64,000 nucleotides of DNA from Micromussa lordhowensis. Its lineage: Eukaryota; Cnidaria; Anthozoa; Scleractinia; Lobophylliidae. The DNA lies in the NCBI GenBank assembly GCA_964020085.1, contig OZ026607.1, positions 726,603 to 790,602 on the forward strand. The letters are read 5' to 3'. Shown in pieces: positions 13,401 through 24,379 of this stretch (position 1 is its first letter; each line of letters begins with the position of its first letter). The position numbers were made by a program, and so were the translations under genes. Below the pieces are notes generated by a model that saw only the letters and a list, made by a program, of their open reading frames with translations, did not search any database and was not told where the DNA came from.

Positions 13401-16400
13401 TCAGGGTTATAGTCAAAATGAGCACGAACAAATACCTAAATGGTGAAAAAATTGTACAAACTTGTTGGCCAGTACATACTTGGTGCACAATAAGATAGTA
13501 TGATGTTAGGGTGTGCTACAGTGCTAGTTAAGTCGCAGTTTATAAAATTTATAAACTGCCATATTTAATATGAAATTAAGTGTTTGCTAAATTGCAAAGT
13601 TAATATAGCTGTCTCATATTGTAGTTATGATAACGTTTTTGACAATACCAAAAAACATGGTCGACAGAAAGAGATAGCACACCATTGTAAATGCAAATTA
13701 AATACTCATTTATTGCAAATAAACAGTGCACATTATTTCAGACAAGCTAATACCTGACTCAAAGCAGGTGACTCCAGATTTGTGGGAACAACTTTGAGAA
13801 AGATCTTGCCCATGGATTCACGCTGAAAAAAAACAACAAAATAAAATACAAAATTGAATTTTTACATGGCTTTAAATGGTTGTACATATATCTTCCACCT
13901 GAACTCCTAGACTGGCAGTTATAATACCTTTTATATTTTTAAGTATCATTTAGTTTAATTTTTATCAAAATTCAAGTCTTACCAGTAAATCTTGAAGCTC
14001 TTTAGGATTTCCACTCATATCTCTTCCGTTCACTTCTTTTATTTTATCACCAACATGAAGTAGACCTTTATAAATTGAAGAATTTCTCTTTCATTACTTT
14101 TTGTTACACCCAAAAAAAAAACAAGATGTAAATAGATCACATGAAAGCAATTCACTTTTAATTTACCATAGCATATTAACAAAAAGGTTTTTTGGGGGGC
14201 ATCAACTTTTTGCAAGTTTAATTTAAGAACACAAGACTGTCTCTCCTTCAAAAGATGTTGTCAATCATACCTTGTCTGTCAATCATCCCTCCATGAATGA
14301 TTCTAGCAACAACAAGATCTCCTTTTTCAACAACCAATGTCATTCCCTACAGTGACACAAAGTTATCAATTGTAAAGAAAAACATATCTTTAAACATAAA
14401 TTAGTTCTAATAAAAAAGTCATTATGATACATAATATACATGTGAATCTTTAAGCATGAAAAACAATTTTAGCAAAAACAGAAAACCAGTAAGAACTATG
14501 TACAAAGACACCAATTGCTAATGTCAAGACAGAGAGTAGCAGAGGAACCGAAACATCCATTGCATCATTAACTACTGGCTGTACAACTTACCAGTGGTTT
14601 GTTAGGTTGTTTATGCAGACCGACCATTCTGATTGGCTGACCCCCTACACCATTCACTGTTCCAGGCTCATCTATGATGCCAGGAGAAGGAGGAGGTGAA
14701 GCGTATGTCTTAAATGCAACAGCATCATGAACTTCTAATAGTGCCTGATAGAGTAAAAGATGAAGTGTTATTATCAAGTCGAAAAAATTAACTAAACCTC
14801 CAATAATCTATCATTACAGCTACATTGTACATGTACTTGGCGTTTGTTTTAAACCTGTTCATTCATGGTTATTAACCACATGAACATTTTACTAGATCAT
14901 CTCACAAATAAGCTACAGCCTCAAAAGAAACAACTGTTTGCAGGTCAAAGGTGTGGCTTGGTGTTGACTGTGAGTAATTTGACAAAAATAACAAAACACA
15001 ATAAAATTATTGTGACAAATTAGGTGACGGTTAAAACTCAAATAGACACCACAGAGTAGCAGCTGTCATTTCATGGAAAGCATTAAGTTGGTGCGTCCTT
15101 GCTAAGTCCTCTGTAACTTGATATATCCTGAAAATATTTATGGACTTAAAAAAATCTTGTACCATGAAATGTGGGTCCTGCAGGAGGCCAGACAACTCGG
15201 CAGCACTGTCATCACTTGCAACTTCAGGCTCAAGATCAGTGTTAACCTGTAAACATACCATTATCATAAATGTTAAAAGCACTCTCTAAAGCATGAAACC
15301 CTACACTCCAATTTTTCCATTAAAATGCTGTTCCAAACAGTGAAAGGACAGAGACGTTGTGGCACTATGATACAAAGAAAATCAATTTTTGAGCTAGCCT
15401 GCTTTTCTAACAACCCAGCATTTTTGTCGAAAGCAATATAATGAACATGCTCACTGAATCTACATCAGATGCTGATGTGGAACAGTGGATTAGACAAACT
15501 CCTGCCAAATGAGAGGTTGTGAGTTCAACTCCTGTGGCGCACAAAAGGTTTCTTTTTAACTTTTTTTACTTATTACGTATATAAGAAAAAGCTAACTGAA
15601 ACACAGTGGTTGCCTTTCCAATGCTTAAAAAAAGACATTACCAAAACACAGTACTGGTATTTGCTTTCCAATGAAATATCATATTAAGCACATCGATCAA
15701 TCTCAAAATCAAAGTATATTAGGACTGTTAGCCATATTCAAGCACTAAGTTATCACAAGTGTCAGATAGGATTGAGAAGGAAAAATGATGAAGACTTTCT
15801 CTTACAATCGAATAGTGGATGATGAACCTTACCGGTAAAGTCTTTCCCTTATAATTGTATATAAGCTTAAATGTGACTTGTGTCCTGGTGTTATGTTCAG
15901 GTCAATCATACAGGGCGCTACTTCCATTGAACAGCATTGAATTGGTTTAACAGCCAGCAAGAACTTCAAGCTACAAAACATATACTGTTGATCTTGCAGA
16001 AATGATCCACGAATAAGAAACATTGCCACAGAAACAAATCACTTGGTGTATTTAAATCCTTACTGACTTGGGCGCAAGTGACTGCCACCGCTTTATATAC
16101 TCAGGGCAAAAAACTTCCGCTCGTCCGCCCGTCCGAGACGAGTACTCTCTTATCTCGGACGAGTGGATTTACGAAAGCACTTGTCCTACGGGACGAGTAG
16201 AGTTTGCCGAAAAAAAAAGATGTTCTTTTCTACTGAGGTCCGAGTTCCTAAGCATTTCGGACTTTGTAAACTAACCTGAGTTTCGCGAAGTTTGGGTTCT
16301 TTTTACGGCAACTTACTCGTTCGTTTTCGCTTTTGTTAGCTTTCGTTTTCCGAGAATATCTGGTTCTGTTGTTTCGGTAAAGACTGGGATCCACATTCCA

Positions 16401-19400
16401 TATATGGAAATGACGACCTCGTTCGAGACAAGGCTTCATCAACACTTGAACGAAGCGATTACCATTGTGGCAAGTAGACCAGTAGAAATTCAGATGATTT
16501 CCTTGAAAGCAGCCTCAGAATATTGCCGGGACTTATATCTCTAATCTTAGATCCCAGTTTTAATGCCTCACAGATGTGCTGCATTTTCTCAAGTCGCGTA
16601 TTGTTCATAAAGAATGTTAGTGATCCCCGATGTGTCTATATGAAATGGTGTTGTATTAAAAAGTGCAAAGAACAACAGAAATTGAAATAACTGAACACTC
16701 CAAATTTGGTACAAAACAGATTATACAATTTCTACGTTTTTAATGATATTTTGTTATTCACTTTAATACATTTTTTTGGACAAGTGAAATTAACTTTCGG
16801 ACAACCAAAATCTGAGTTTTACTCGTCCAATGGACAAGTGGAATAAAAAAAAAGTTTTTGCCCTGATACTAGTCAGTGGATGAAGAAGAAGTTAACAGGA
16901 ATTGATGGAAAGATGGACAAATGGAAAGATGAAGGAGTCACCCTTTCCACCCATACCTATATCTCAAATAATGACTATGTCATTAAAATGAAATCAAAAA
17001 TGACAATATCAAAAAATGTAACGTAGTAGCTCTTTTATCACTGGCAAAGAGCAACCATCTGAAAAGTCAGCTTCACTAACTCACTATACCAGTTAATTTA
17101 CCTCTATCAACGATACAGCTAAGTAGTCTGAAAGTATTTCTCACCAGCCTTCCCAAAAAATCTTTCATAAATCAATTTAAAACTAAATTAATAAAATAAT
17201 TTCAACTCTTACAATAATTACTTAGACTTGTATTTTGAATTTTCTTTTAAGTTTTCCTTCACTTGTCCTTTGGGCAAGCGAAAGACAAAATCCATCAGTC
17301 TTGACACTGTAGTTGGTCAGGAATGATTTTAGTTTGTTCTTTCTGGTATATTTGCAGTGATACTGTGTACATGTGTCTCTCCCATGGAGTGGACAGGTTT
17401 TCACAGCATAAGCGGAAATTGAAGGACAGCTATTCATAATGACTTGGGATTTCTTGGCACAGTAGTTCTATTTGGTCTTACCTCTATTGCAAGCTCAGCA
17501 GTGTCTTGTGTTTCCACTTGCTTGCGACCTTCTTCAAGTTTCTCATGTGCCTTATGAAGATAACAAAGGTTGTACATGTATACTACATGAAAGATCAGGA
17601 ATTAGGAATGTAACTTAGGCAGTCAAGAAAAAATCTTGAAATATTTCTGATATTAAATATTTACATGCAGGTAATATATAGTTTTAGCCAAGCCTAAAAG
17701 CAAAGCTCCTGGGCCAGGTTGTTCAAAGCCTGATTAAGCTAACTATCAGAAGATACTTTAGGCAGTCTGTTTAATTTGTTTAGGCAGGTCTCTGATTGGT
17801 AGGAAATAATAATGCGCAGCATCCTTATTTCAGCTGTGTACTCAGGGAAGAGTCCAGGCTACATGTACTTTTCTAAACCGCCACTAGTAATAAGCTGAAG
17901 CAAAACCAAAATATTAGAGAATTTGGCTCGTTGAAAAATTATTTTGACAAATTAAATCTGACATCTTGCTAGCCGGTCAGCCAATCTTGAACCTGATTAT
18001 TAACTAAATTTTTCAAAAAATAGTATTTCCTTTAAAAAAATAGACCATTTCACTTAATATTTGGCAAAGAAACTTGTGAGCTTTTGTTCATAGCCAATCA
18101 GAATATGTTTTCCACTACCTCATTTCTAAACAGAAAAACTTACCCTGATTAGTTTCAAAACAGAAGCATCACCGAGAATACTTTTCAAAGCATTTGCCTG
18201 TTCCTCAAGGATAAGACCTGCTGTCTGTGGATCATCAAGTGACTTTAACACAGTCTCCACTGCTACAGAAACAAGTGAAACAGTTTAGAGGGCAATTTTG
18301 TAAAATATAATAAAACTATATCTTTATATATGTATCTTCACTTCATATTTATAACTTATGTGATGCAAGTTCGAATACATACATGTATGTCATGCAATTA
18401 TCACATGTGCAATTGTCTACATTCATACCTCCCAACATACAGTTACATGTACAGATACATGCACTGAGATACAGTGTTCTTTCCATTAAAATAATAATAT
18501 AATCAGGGGTGGATCCAGAAAATTCAGATAGAGAGGGCAAAGAAAGTATGGCAGAGTGCAATCCACACCCCCCCCCCCCCAAAAAAAAAAATCAAATGAA
18601 AAATTCTGCTCTAAAGAAGGTTGATTAATTTTTTTCAAATATACAAGCAAAATGGGGGGCCATGGAACCAGATAATAATGATAATAATATTTTTTGTGTC
18701 TCTGCTGATGAGAAAAACCATAGTTAATAGTGGGGAATGGTTACGAAGCCCGGCAAACATCAAAGGAGCAAACAAAGATGCCAAGATTTATGTTGGAAGG
18801 TCCACGACCGTGCACAATCTTTTGTTTTGCGTTCATACACTATGCATGAGTTATGTAATCAAACAATTTCTGTTGGTTAGTTCCTTGATCAGTAGTAAAC
18901 AACCATTGTGTTTTGTGCACGGTCAAGGTCAAAAAAGAGAACAAAAACATACAACAAAGAACTTTGTCCAGTTTCATAACCATTTCCCTCTATTAACTAT
19001 GGAAAAACTGACTAAACTTTACAAACAATCTCATGCTGCTCTGAGCAGCGTGTACAACAAACTGAAAACAGGTTGAATTTGAATAATAAATTTGAAATTT
19101 ATTAGTGACATGGATACATGTGCAAAGTGAACACCACATGTTTTGGAGAGAAGCTTAAATCAAGACCAAGCACGTTATTAGTGGTTCAAAGTCTGATCAA
19201 AGTACGCGCCTATAAACTGTATTCCTTCTCACGGGGCAAATATAAGAAACTGGGACGAAATTGACCATAGAATTATCACTTAAATGGAGAAATTATATTT
19301 TTTGTAAACGCTACTTTAAATGCAGCTGAAAATTTGCGGTCAATTATATTTTAATAGAACAACAATTTTCGTGAACCTGGGAATTCGCCTCCGCAGCACA

Positions 19401-19789
19401 CTGCACATTAGTTAAGAAACAATGTAAAACGGCGGGAATGGGATGGTCTGGATGAAATCAACAACCTCGCATATTGAAAGCAACAAGCTATACAATAACA
19501 TACATGCCCCCGATCCGAATAAGTGGTGGCACAAATTTTGGCTTGATTCCAAAACAACATTATTCTTATTCTATTGCCTGATTAATTCTTATTAATTGAG
19601 GACGATCAGAGATCGAGATTCTCATAATGGAACGCAAAAGTGCAGGAGGCATTCAATCAATTTAACAAGACCATTTCAAAGCTCTATTTAACCATGTATC
19701 GCTTCAACTATCGTAAATGTTTTAAGCTTAAACTCTGATTTAATACCTTGAGAGTTCTGCTCCTGTTCTGATTCGGTTAGCACTACCAT
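5873..19789 (-). CDS. MPP2/MPP6: MAGUK p55 family scaffold, MPP2/MPP6 (varicose) type
   Basis: Seventeen coding exons, 5' to 3' on the minus strand: 19747-19789, 18144-18262, 17482-17550, 15163-15246, 14592-14744, 14271-14346, 13983-14065, 13754-13822, 13304-13435, 12414-12475, 12228-12271, 11492-11545, 11258-11338, 10837-10917, 7974-8176, 7544-7672, 5873-6049. The phases close to 1659 bp (552 aa plus stop), the family's usual size. Domains: tandem L27 (about 10-115), PDZ (about 145-230; DLVVARIIHGGMIDRQGLLH), SH3 (233-297; VRAHFDYNPEKD, NWWQ), KKKQK hook, guanylate kinase-like (about 350-545; GAQGVGRRTLKN lacks a catalytic P-loop; KYLEHGDYEGNLYGT; FMPYVVFIASP) ending QWVPVSWVY. Such proteins cluster polarity and junction proteins at the plasma membrane. 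The PDZ wording and the VSWVY end fit MPP2/MPP6 and Drosophila varicose better than PALS1 or MPP7. Starts M-V-V-L-T-E-S at 19789. Confidence 0.93.
6241..6316. repeat. Small foldback element around CACATGTGAA ends
   Basis: TATATTTCCACATGTGAA on the left is repeated inverted as TTCACATGTGAAAATATA on the right, with a second smaller inverted pair (CGATACG/CGTAT) between them. It lies in the last intron of the MPP2/6-like gene. Confidence 0.5.
6932..7082. mobile_element. Foldback MITE with ~60 bp arms
   Basis: Arms beginning CATAGAAAGTGC (left) and ending GCACTTTCTATG (right) are near-perfect reverse complements through ACGGATTTTTATTCACGAG and GCAAGACTTTGGAAAACGAA; the loop is GC-rich. No coding capacity. 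Confidence 0.75.
7441..7497. repeat. (ATTATC)n-type microsatellite
   Basis: Repeated TTATCA/TTATTATCA units run along the intron. Confidence 0.85.
8600..9326 (-). pseudogene. Decayed LINE reverse-transcriptase fragment
   Basis: On the minus strand the frame at 8604-8822 reads [19 protein letters not shown], the palm motif of non-LTR reverse transcriptases. The frame at 8979-9326 reads KTYKAIGLNNISVCLLKDA, the usual N-terminal RT segment, and the intervening bases give GDRCDPNNYRPITVL in another frame. Frameshifts and stops break it, so it is a dead fragment. It lies in an intron of the MPP2/6-like gene. Confidence 0.75.
9495..9554. repeat. Perfect 29-bp hairpin with a 2-nt loop
   Basis: The left arm at 9495-9523 and the right arm at 9526-9554 are exact reverse complements; the loop is CC. 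It is probably the core of a MITE. Confidence 0.85.
9671..9826. mobile_element. Foldback MITE with AAACAATTATT ends
   Basis: Arms including GTGATATCCAGAATAATCAAGG are repeated in inverted form after a short loop (CAGCCTTCGGCTTCGGCTG). Its AAACAATTAT ends recall the elements at 35804-35917 and 61897-62016. Confidence 0.7.
12536..12613. repeat. 17-bp minisatellite
   Basis: Four to five copies of a unit close to AAGCACCACACCCAATC lie in a MPP2/6-like intron. Confidence 0.75.
12665..12935 (+). mobile_element. tRNA-derived SINE
   Basis: A box A-like TGGTGCAGTGGTGAGAG is followed about 35 bp later by a box B-like GGTTTGATTCC. A body then ends in GCTGATGTGGCTTCCTCTCT and a TTTA-rich tail. The 3' half recurs at 46551-46660. 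The region gives two overlapping minus-strand frames that I regard as non-genic. Confidence 0.6.
15465..15560 (+). mobile_element. Degenerate tRNA-like SINE head
   Basis: Box A-like TGGAACAGTGGATTAGAC and box B-like GAGTTCAACTCC lie at tRNA spacing, without a foldable anticodon stem or acceptor stem. Confidence 0.4.
16102..16865. mobile_element. hAT-like non-autonomous DNA transposon (~764 bp)
   Basis: Inverted ends CAGGGCAAAAAACTT and AAGTTTTTGCCCTG have the CAGGG start typical of hAT elements. The flanks share ATACT on both sides. The interior carries repeated GGACGAGT / GGACAAGTG words but no transposase frame. Confidence 0.6.
17706..17765. repeat. Partial copy of the GGGCCGGGTTGTTCAAAG MITE end
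   Basis: CTGGGCCAGGTTGTTCAAAGCC followed by TGATTAAGCTAACT matches the ends of the element at 47432-47674. Confidence 0.5.
18560..18592. repeat. Poly(C)-poly(A) tract
   Basis: A run of C followed directly by a run of A. It is prone to sequencing-length error. Confidence 0.8.
18714..19007. mobile_element. TIR element in intron 1 of the MPP2/6-like gene
   Basis: The left end CCATAGTTAATAGTGGGGAA with TGGTT reappears inverted at the right end (AACCATTTCCCTCTATTAAC then TATGG). An inner inverted pair, GACCGTGCACAA/GTGCACGGTC, supports a foldback. A 151-codon plus-strand frame (18621-19076) overlaps it and shows no family resemblance, so I do not call it a gene. Confidence 0.55.
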
Positions 19790-21069
19790 TTTTAGGGGGT
19801 TTCAAGTCAAAGATTTGCAGGAAGTTTGGAAGGTAGGAAGGCAGGAAGGTTGCAGGCCCTGCAAAAGGACGCTTCGTTCGCTTCGATGTGGTTGAGGAAC
19901 ATGCCAATCAAACGAACCGGAAAAGGTCACGTGCACTGTGTAACAAAAACACAACCAATCCGGGGGTACTAATAGGTCCATAGCCTTTAGGCGATATTTA
20001 GTAAAAATTGCTTGAGTAAGTCAACCTAAGCTGGAAAAATAAATAAATCAGAAGGTCAGTGCTTTTTCTTTTGTTATTTAAAGACCAAGTCTATGACTAA
20101 AATCACGGTATCAACGTCTTGTGACGTTCTTGAGGCTCATGGTGACAAACAACATTCTTTCCCTACCCCCCTCAGATATAACAGATATTTGGTGCCCAGA
20201 GGGGATTGATATTTTTCAATATCACTACAGTGCAACATGCATTCCAGTGGGAAATACAGCCATTTTTATCGCTTGTTTATGATAAGAAGTTTCGTTCAGA
20301 ATATTAACCAAGGGGAAAACAATATTCTGTAAGGATCGAAATACATTTCATACAGACGATTGTCGTTTAGAAGGACACATCAACGAAGGTTTGCTCGATT
20401 TGTGTTGAGGAATTCTGGCTATGGGTGGACCGCTGCAGCTGTGAGCTTATTCATTCAGTTAGTGGGTGGAATATCAAAGATCAGTTGCACGTAAGTACGT
20501 GTACATATTACCTTAAGTTAATTTCGTGTCTGTCATGAACTAATGTTCTTTTTCCAATTAATCGTCTTTGTGTGTAGACTTTCAAAACACACAGACTTCT
20601 GGGGCAACTGCCCTTGGAGTTTTAAGCGATACAAGCCGCTTACATGTAATCTTTGACGTGACGCCCATTTCGTTATATAAACTTAATTGTGAAGATTTGT
20701 ACTCACTGAGTAGTAGTGACTTTCACTTGATATTAGATTTCTCTTTCCGTCCACGTGTTTACAAGATACAAATCCTAAGAGTGGCCTATTATAAAAAGCA
20801 AAGAATGCATTATGAAGAGTGGCTTGCTTTCACTGAAGTTCATTAAAAATCATAAAGGAAAAAGTGTTGTTAATATATAATGTATTCAAATAGTGTACAA
20901 TACATACTGCCTGCATGTACATTAAAAACCACTGGATTGGACATTTCTTGATATTTCCAGTTCAGACAAGGGTTTTGTGGTTCTGACAGCACCGCACCTC
21001 CTCCCCCCAGGAGATGTTATATTTCTTGCTGTTGTCATTGTACTTTTTTAGAAAGAAGTCTTTGAGAAA
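19790..21069. promoter_or_regulatory. Divergent intergenic region between the MPP2/6-like and MTMR genes
   Basis: It holds both promoters. A strong donor (CAC|GTAAGT at 20491) and an acceptor (TTTTTAG| ending at about 21050) suggest a non-coding first exon of the MTMR gene ending at 20490. The 92-codon frame at 20568-20846 lacks recognisable similarity and is not called. Confidence 0.4.
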
Positions 21070-24000
21070 ATGGCAGCTTTACGAAGTGCTTCTCCTATGT
21101 CTGAAGATGGCTACCCCGAACCACCATTATTACCAGGCGAAATAGTTGTTGCTAAAGCCATAAATGTGTTACGATTCCAAACAATGGCAGAGAGGAAGTC
21201 TGGTATATCAGGAGTGCTCTATGCAACAAACTTTCGCATGTCCTTTTTGACAAGAAACCCCAGTGCAGAAACCCAACTCAACTCTGTATTTCAATCAAAT
21301 CCAGATTTAACAGAAGCAGGGGAGATGTACTCAGACATGCAAAGAGAGCTACACATTCCACAAACTTGTATAAGTGATATTTTCTACTACTCCAGTTCAA
21401 CTGCAAAGGGATCAAAAGTAAAAAAAGTAATTCCAGGATCTCGCATGTCATCCAAAGTCCATTCCTTGGAAATCCGATGCAAGGACTTTCGAGTGATCAG
21501 ATTTGGATTGAAATTTACACCCAAGAAAGATCACGTAAAGATGGTGAATGCAATTGCGCATTACAAGGCACCAAACTCTATCGTTCTACTGTTTGCATTT
21601 CCATACAGCATGGCACAGAATTCTTCAGAAAACAGCACAGCCAAACTGAACACCATACCAACGTTTAGAACTCTTCCTGATTGGCTGAGTGAGTTGACAA
21701 GGCTTCAAGTCGATGACACATGGAGAGTAGCAACTGTGAACAGAAATTTCCAAACATGTCCGTCTTTATCAGAGATGTTTGTTGTGCTTGCCTCCTTGTC
21801 AGATTCAGACATAAACAGAATGTCATTACATTATGTAGATTCACGCCTTCCTACATGGTGCTGGAGTCATCCCAAAATGGGTGTACCCATGCTGTATAGC
21901 GGAGCAGGAAGGTGAGTTGAATATTATTACCAAAATGTTTCCAACTACTTCTTAATAATTGTCACAGTTTGAGACTTATTGTAGAATCCTTTACATTTGT
22001 TCCCTAACCACAATTCAAGTGCAGTGTACATGTACTTCTCTTTTAGCAGCTCTACTTAATATTTTCAACGCTTCTTAGTCTTTTGTCCAGCACCTACTTG
22101 GATACACCTCAGTGGTGGGGCAACCATTAATGAACAACTCCTGGAATAGAACAGGCCCAAAAAGAGGCATGGATTCCAGCTGATGATTGGGGGGGGGGGG
22201 GGGGAAGGTGTGTGCTGAAGCAGTGCGTGGTGCATTCTACCCATACTTGCTTCGCATTTATACTTTATCCAGAATGTCAGTACAACATTCTTCTCTCTTT
22301 AGACCAGAAAGCATATTTCTTGAGAAGGAAGAAACATCCTTCTTCAGAGCATTGTCGTTAATTCCCTGCAACACGGAGCACAAAGAGGTGAAGGTCATCA
22401 ATTTAATAAAGATGTGTCCATCAACAAAAGAGCTTCAACAGAGCTTCCAGAAACTCAGAGAGCTTTGTGTGCTGGAGACCAGCAAGGACTTTTGGAACCT
22501 CGATACTCATTGGCTGTCTAGTGTAGAAACATCAAGGTATTGTCTTAAATTAACACTGTTCAATCAGAAGATCATATGAAAGCTCCTGACTGGTTGATAA
22601 TTACATTAAAATACATGTAAGGCAGAAATTACCAGTATTATTATTATTAAATATATTGTGAGTGGCATGAGTTTGTTTCTGTAGCATGATGCATCTAGAG
22701 AAGTATTCCTACAGCCCCATCATGGGGTTGCTAACTCCATTGTAGAGTTACCCCCAGCATTAAATTTGCCAGTACCTGGGTGGAGAGAGGCACTGTAAGA
22801 ATAAAGTGTTTTGCCTAAGAACACAACAGTGTCCCCAGTCAGGGCTCCAACCCAGACTGTTCAACCCAGAGATGAGCACACTTTCCACAAGGCCACCATG
22901 CCTCCTCTCTCACACAAGTAATGTAATAATAGTATGTATTATGGTTTTCTTGGTATAAAAATATGGGGAGAGTTGTTCAAACTCTTGGACATGAGAGGTT
23001 AACTTCAGCACTTTGTCAAGTTGCCTTAACAATTTAATTTTTACTTTGGTTAAAGAGGCACTTTTAAAGTAAAGTGTCTAGCTCGAGAACACATCATAAT
23101 GGCACAGCCAACACTCAAACTTAGACCTCTCCCCCTGATCAATAATAAAATTAATATGATGACATCATCTTCAACCATTATCAGTCGACCAAGGCTTCAG
23201 AAGAAGTCAAAAGCTTCCGAAAATCTACTGAGTAGAATTAATTTCTCCAGACAACTTGAAAACTTTGCACAATGATACTTCAGGTTTCGGGTTTGTAATA
23301 TATAATTTAAACCATCAACACAATTCCTATGGCGTTAACAAAAGCATTGTCTCCCTTTTGGTTTCTTCAGGTGGCTGCACTACTTGAGGCTGTCACTTGT
23401 CGCTGCTATGGATGCTGTGCAATCAATTTGTCATGACCGATCACCAGTTATCATCAAAGAAACTGGAGGCCGAGATTTTGTGCTGGTTGTAGGAAGCCTT
23501 GCACAGTTGATATTGGATTCATATTACAGAACAATAAGAGGTTTCCAAACTCTTATTCAGAAAATGTGGGTTCTTGGAGGACATCAGTTTCTTTTGCGCT
23601 GTAACCATATCGGTCAACCATTACAGGAAAATGACAAGGAAGATACAGGAGAGTCACCTGTGTTTCTTCACTTCATTGATTGCGTTTACCAACTCACTCA
23701 GCAGTTTCCATCAGAGTTTGAATTCTCAGAGACATATCTTCATGCTCTACTTGACACAATGTATGCATGCATGTTTGATACCTTCCTGTTGGACTCTGAG
23801 AAGAAAAGAGCAGAGCTGTGTGAAGCAGAGCTAGGAGGAGACTCCATGGCATCACTTTGGGAGTTTGTAGCAGAGCAGCTTAAAGAATCTCGAAACTCAG
23901 GGCCTTATTTTAACCCATTGTTTGAGTACAGAAACTCTTTAGATGACGGTGAGGCAAATGGAATGCACACCAACTCATACCTTAGAGTAAACACTCTTGC

Positions 24001-24379
24001 TCCAGGCATCAAATTCTGGTCAGGTCGTTATCTCAGATGGCTTCCAACAGTTCATGTGAGTACAGGGATGGGAGAGAATTCTTCACTACATTTCCAACAG
24101 ATGATCCTGGTCAATGAGCTGAGGGTGTTGCGGCATCGCTTGGCTGTCAGAAGGTATGAGCAAACGCCAAATGCAAACACCATTGATGGTGACAAAACTC
24201 TTGGCATAGATACTACTGACCTTGACTTCAGTACTGATCTCAGCTTGGATTTGGAAACAAGCAAGCTGCTCACTCCCAGCATGCCATTTATTGGTGATCT
24301 AGCATCAAATAAATATTACTCTCCTGGAGATTTGCCACCAAATGGATCTGCAGACACAGTTGGGATCGGCACATTTTAA
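21070..24379 (+). CDS. MTMR10/12: Myotubularin-related pseudophosphatase, MTMR10/11/12 group
   Basis: Three coding exons, 21070-21911, 22303-22536 and 23371-24379; phases close to 2085 bp (694 aa). Human MTMR10 and MTMR12 are about 750-780 aa. Residues about 20-190 form a PH-GRAM-like phosphoinositide-binding domain (LLPGEIVVAKAINVLRF, GVLYATNFRMSFL). Residues about 200-520 form the myotubularin fold (DTWRVATVNRNFQTCPSLSE, LPTWCWSHP, FRTL, FEFSETYLHALLD), followed by the subfamily C terminus (KFWSGRYLRWLP). The loop that should carry Cys-x5-Arg reads IIKETGGRDFVL (about 386-397), so there is no catalytic cysteine. This matches the dead members MTMR10-12, which act as adaptors for active MTM1/MTMR2-type PI3P/PI(3,5)P2 phosphatases on endosomes. 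It cannot be assigned to one vertebrate paralogue. It is divergent from the MPP2/6-like gene and convergent with the MPP3/7-like gene. Confidence 0.9.
22690..22915 (-). mobile_element. tRNA-derived SINE (family shared with 31150-31420)
   Basis: The plus strand has ACCCCCAGCATTAAATTTGC, CCTGGGTGGAGAGAGGCACT and AAGAACACAACAGTGTCCCC. The reverse complement of its right end is a tRNA-like head (GCCTTGTGG... and GGTTGGAGCCCTG as box B). It lies in MTMR intron 2. Confidence 0.6.

Noticed and set aside
18621..19076. 151-codon plus-strand frame
   Set aside because: It covers a TIR element in an intron and has no recognisable domain or codon signal.
20568..20846. 92-codon plus-strand frame upstream of the MTMR gene
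   Set aside because: Possible acceptor in front, but no family resemblance, and it does not join the MTMR reading frame.
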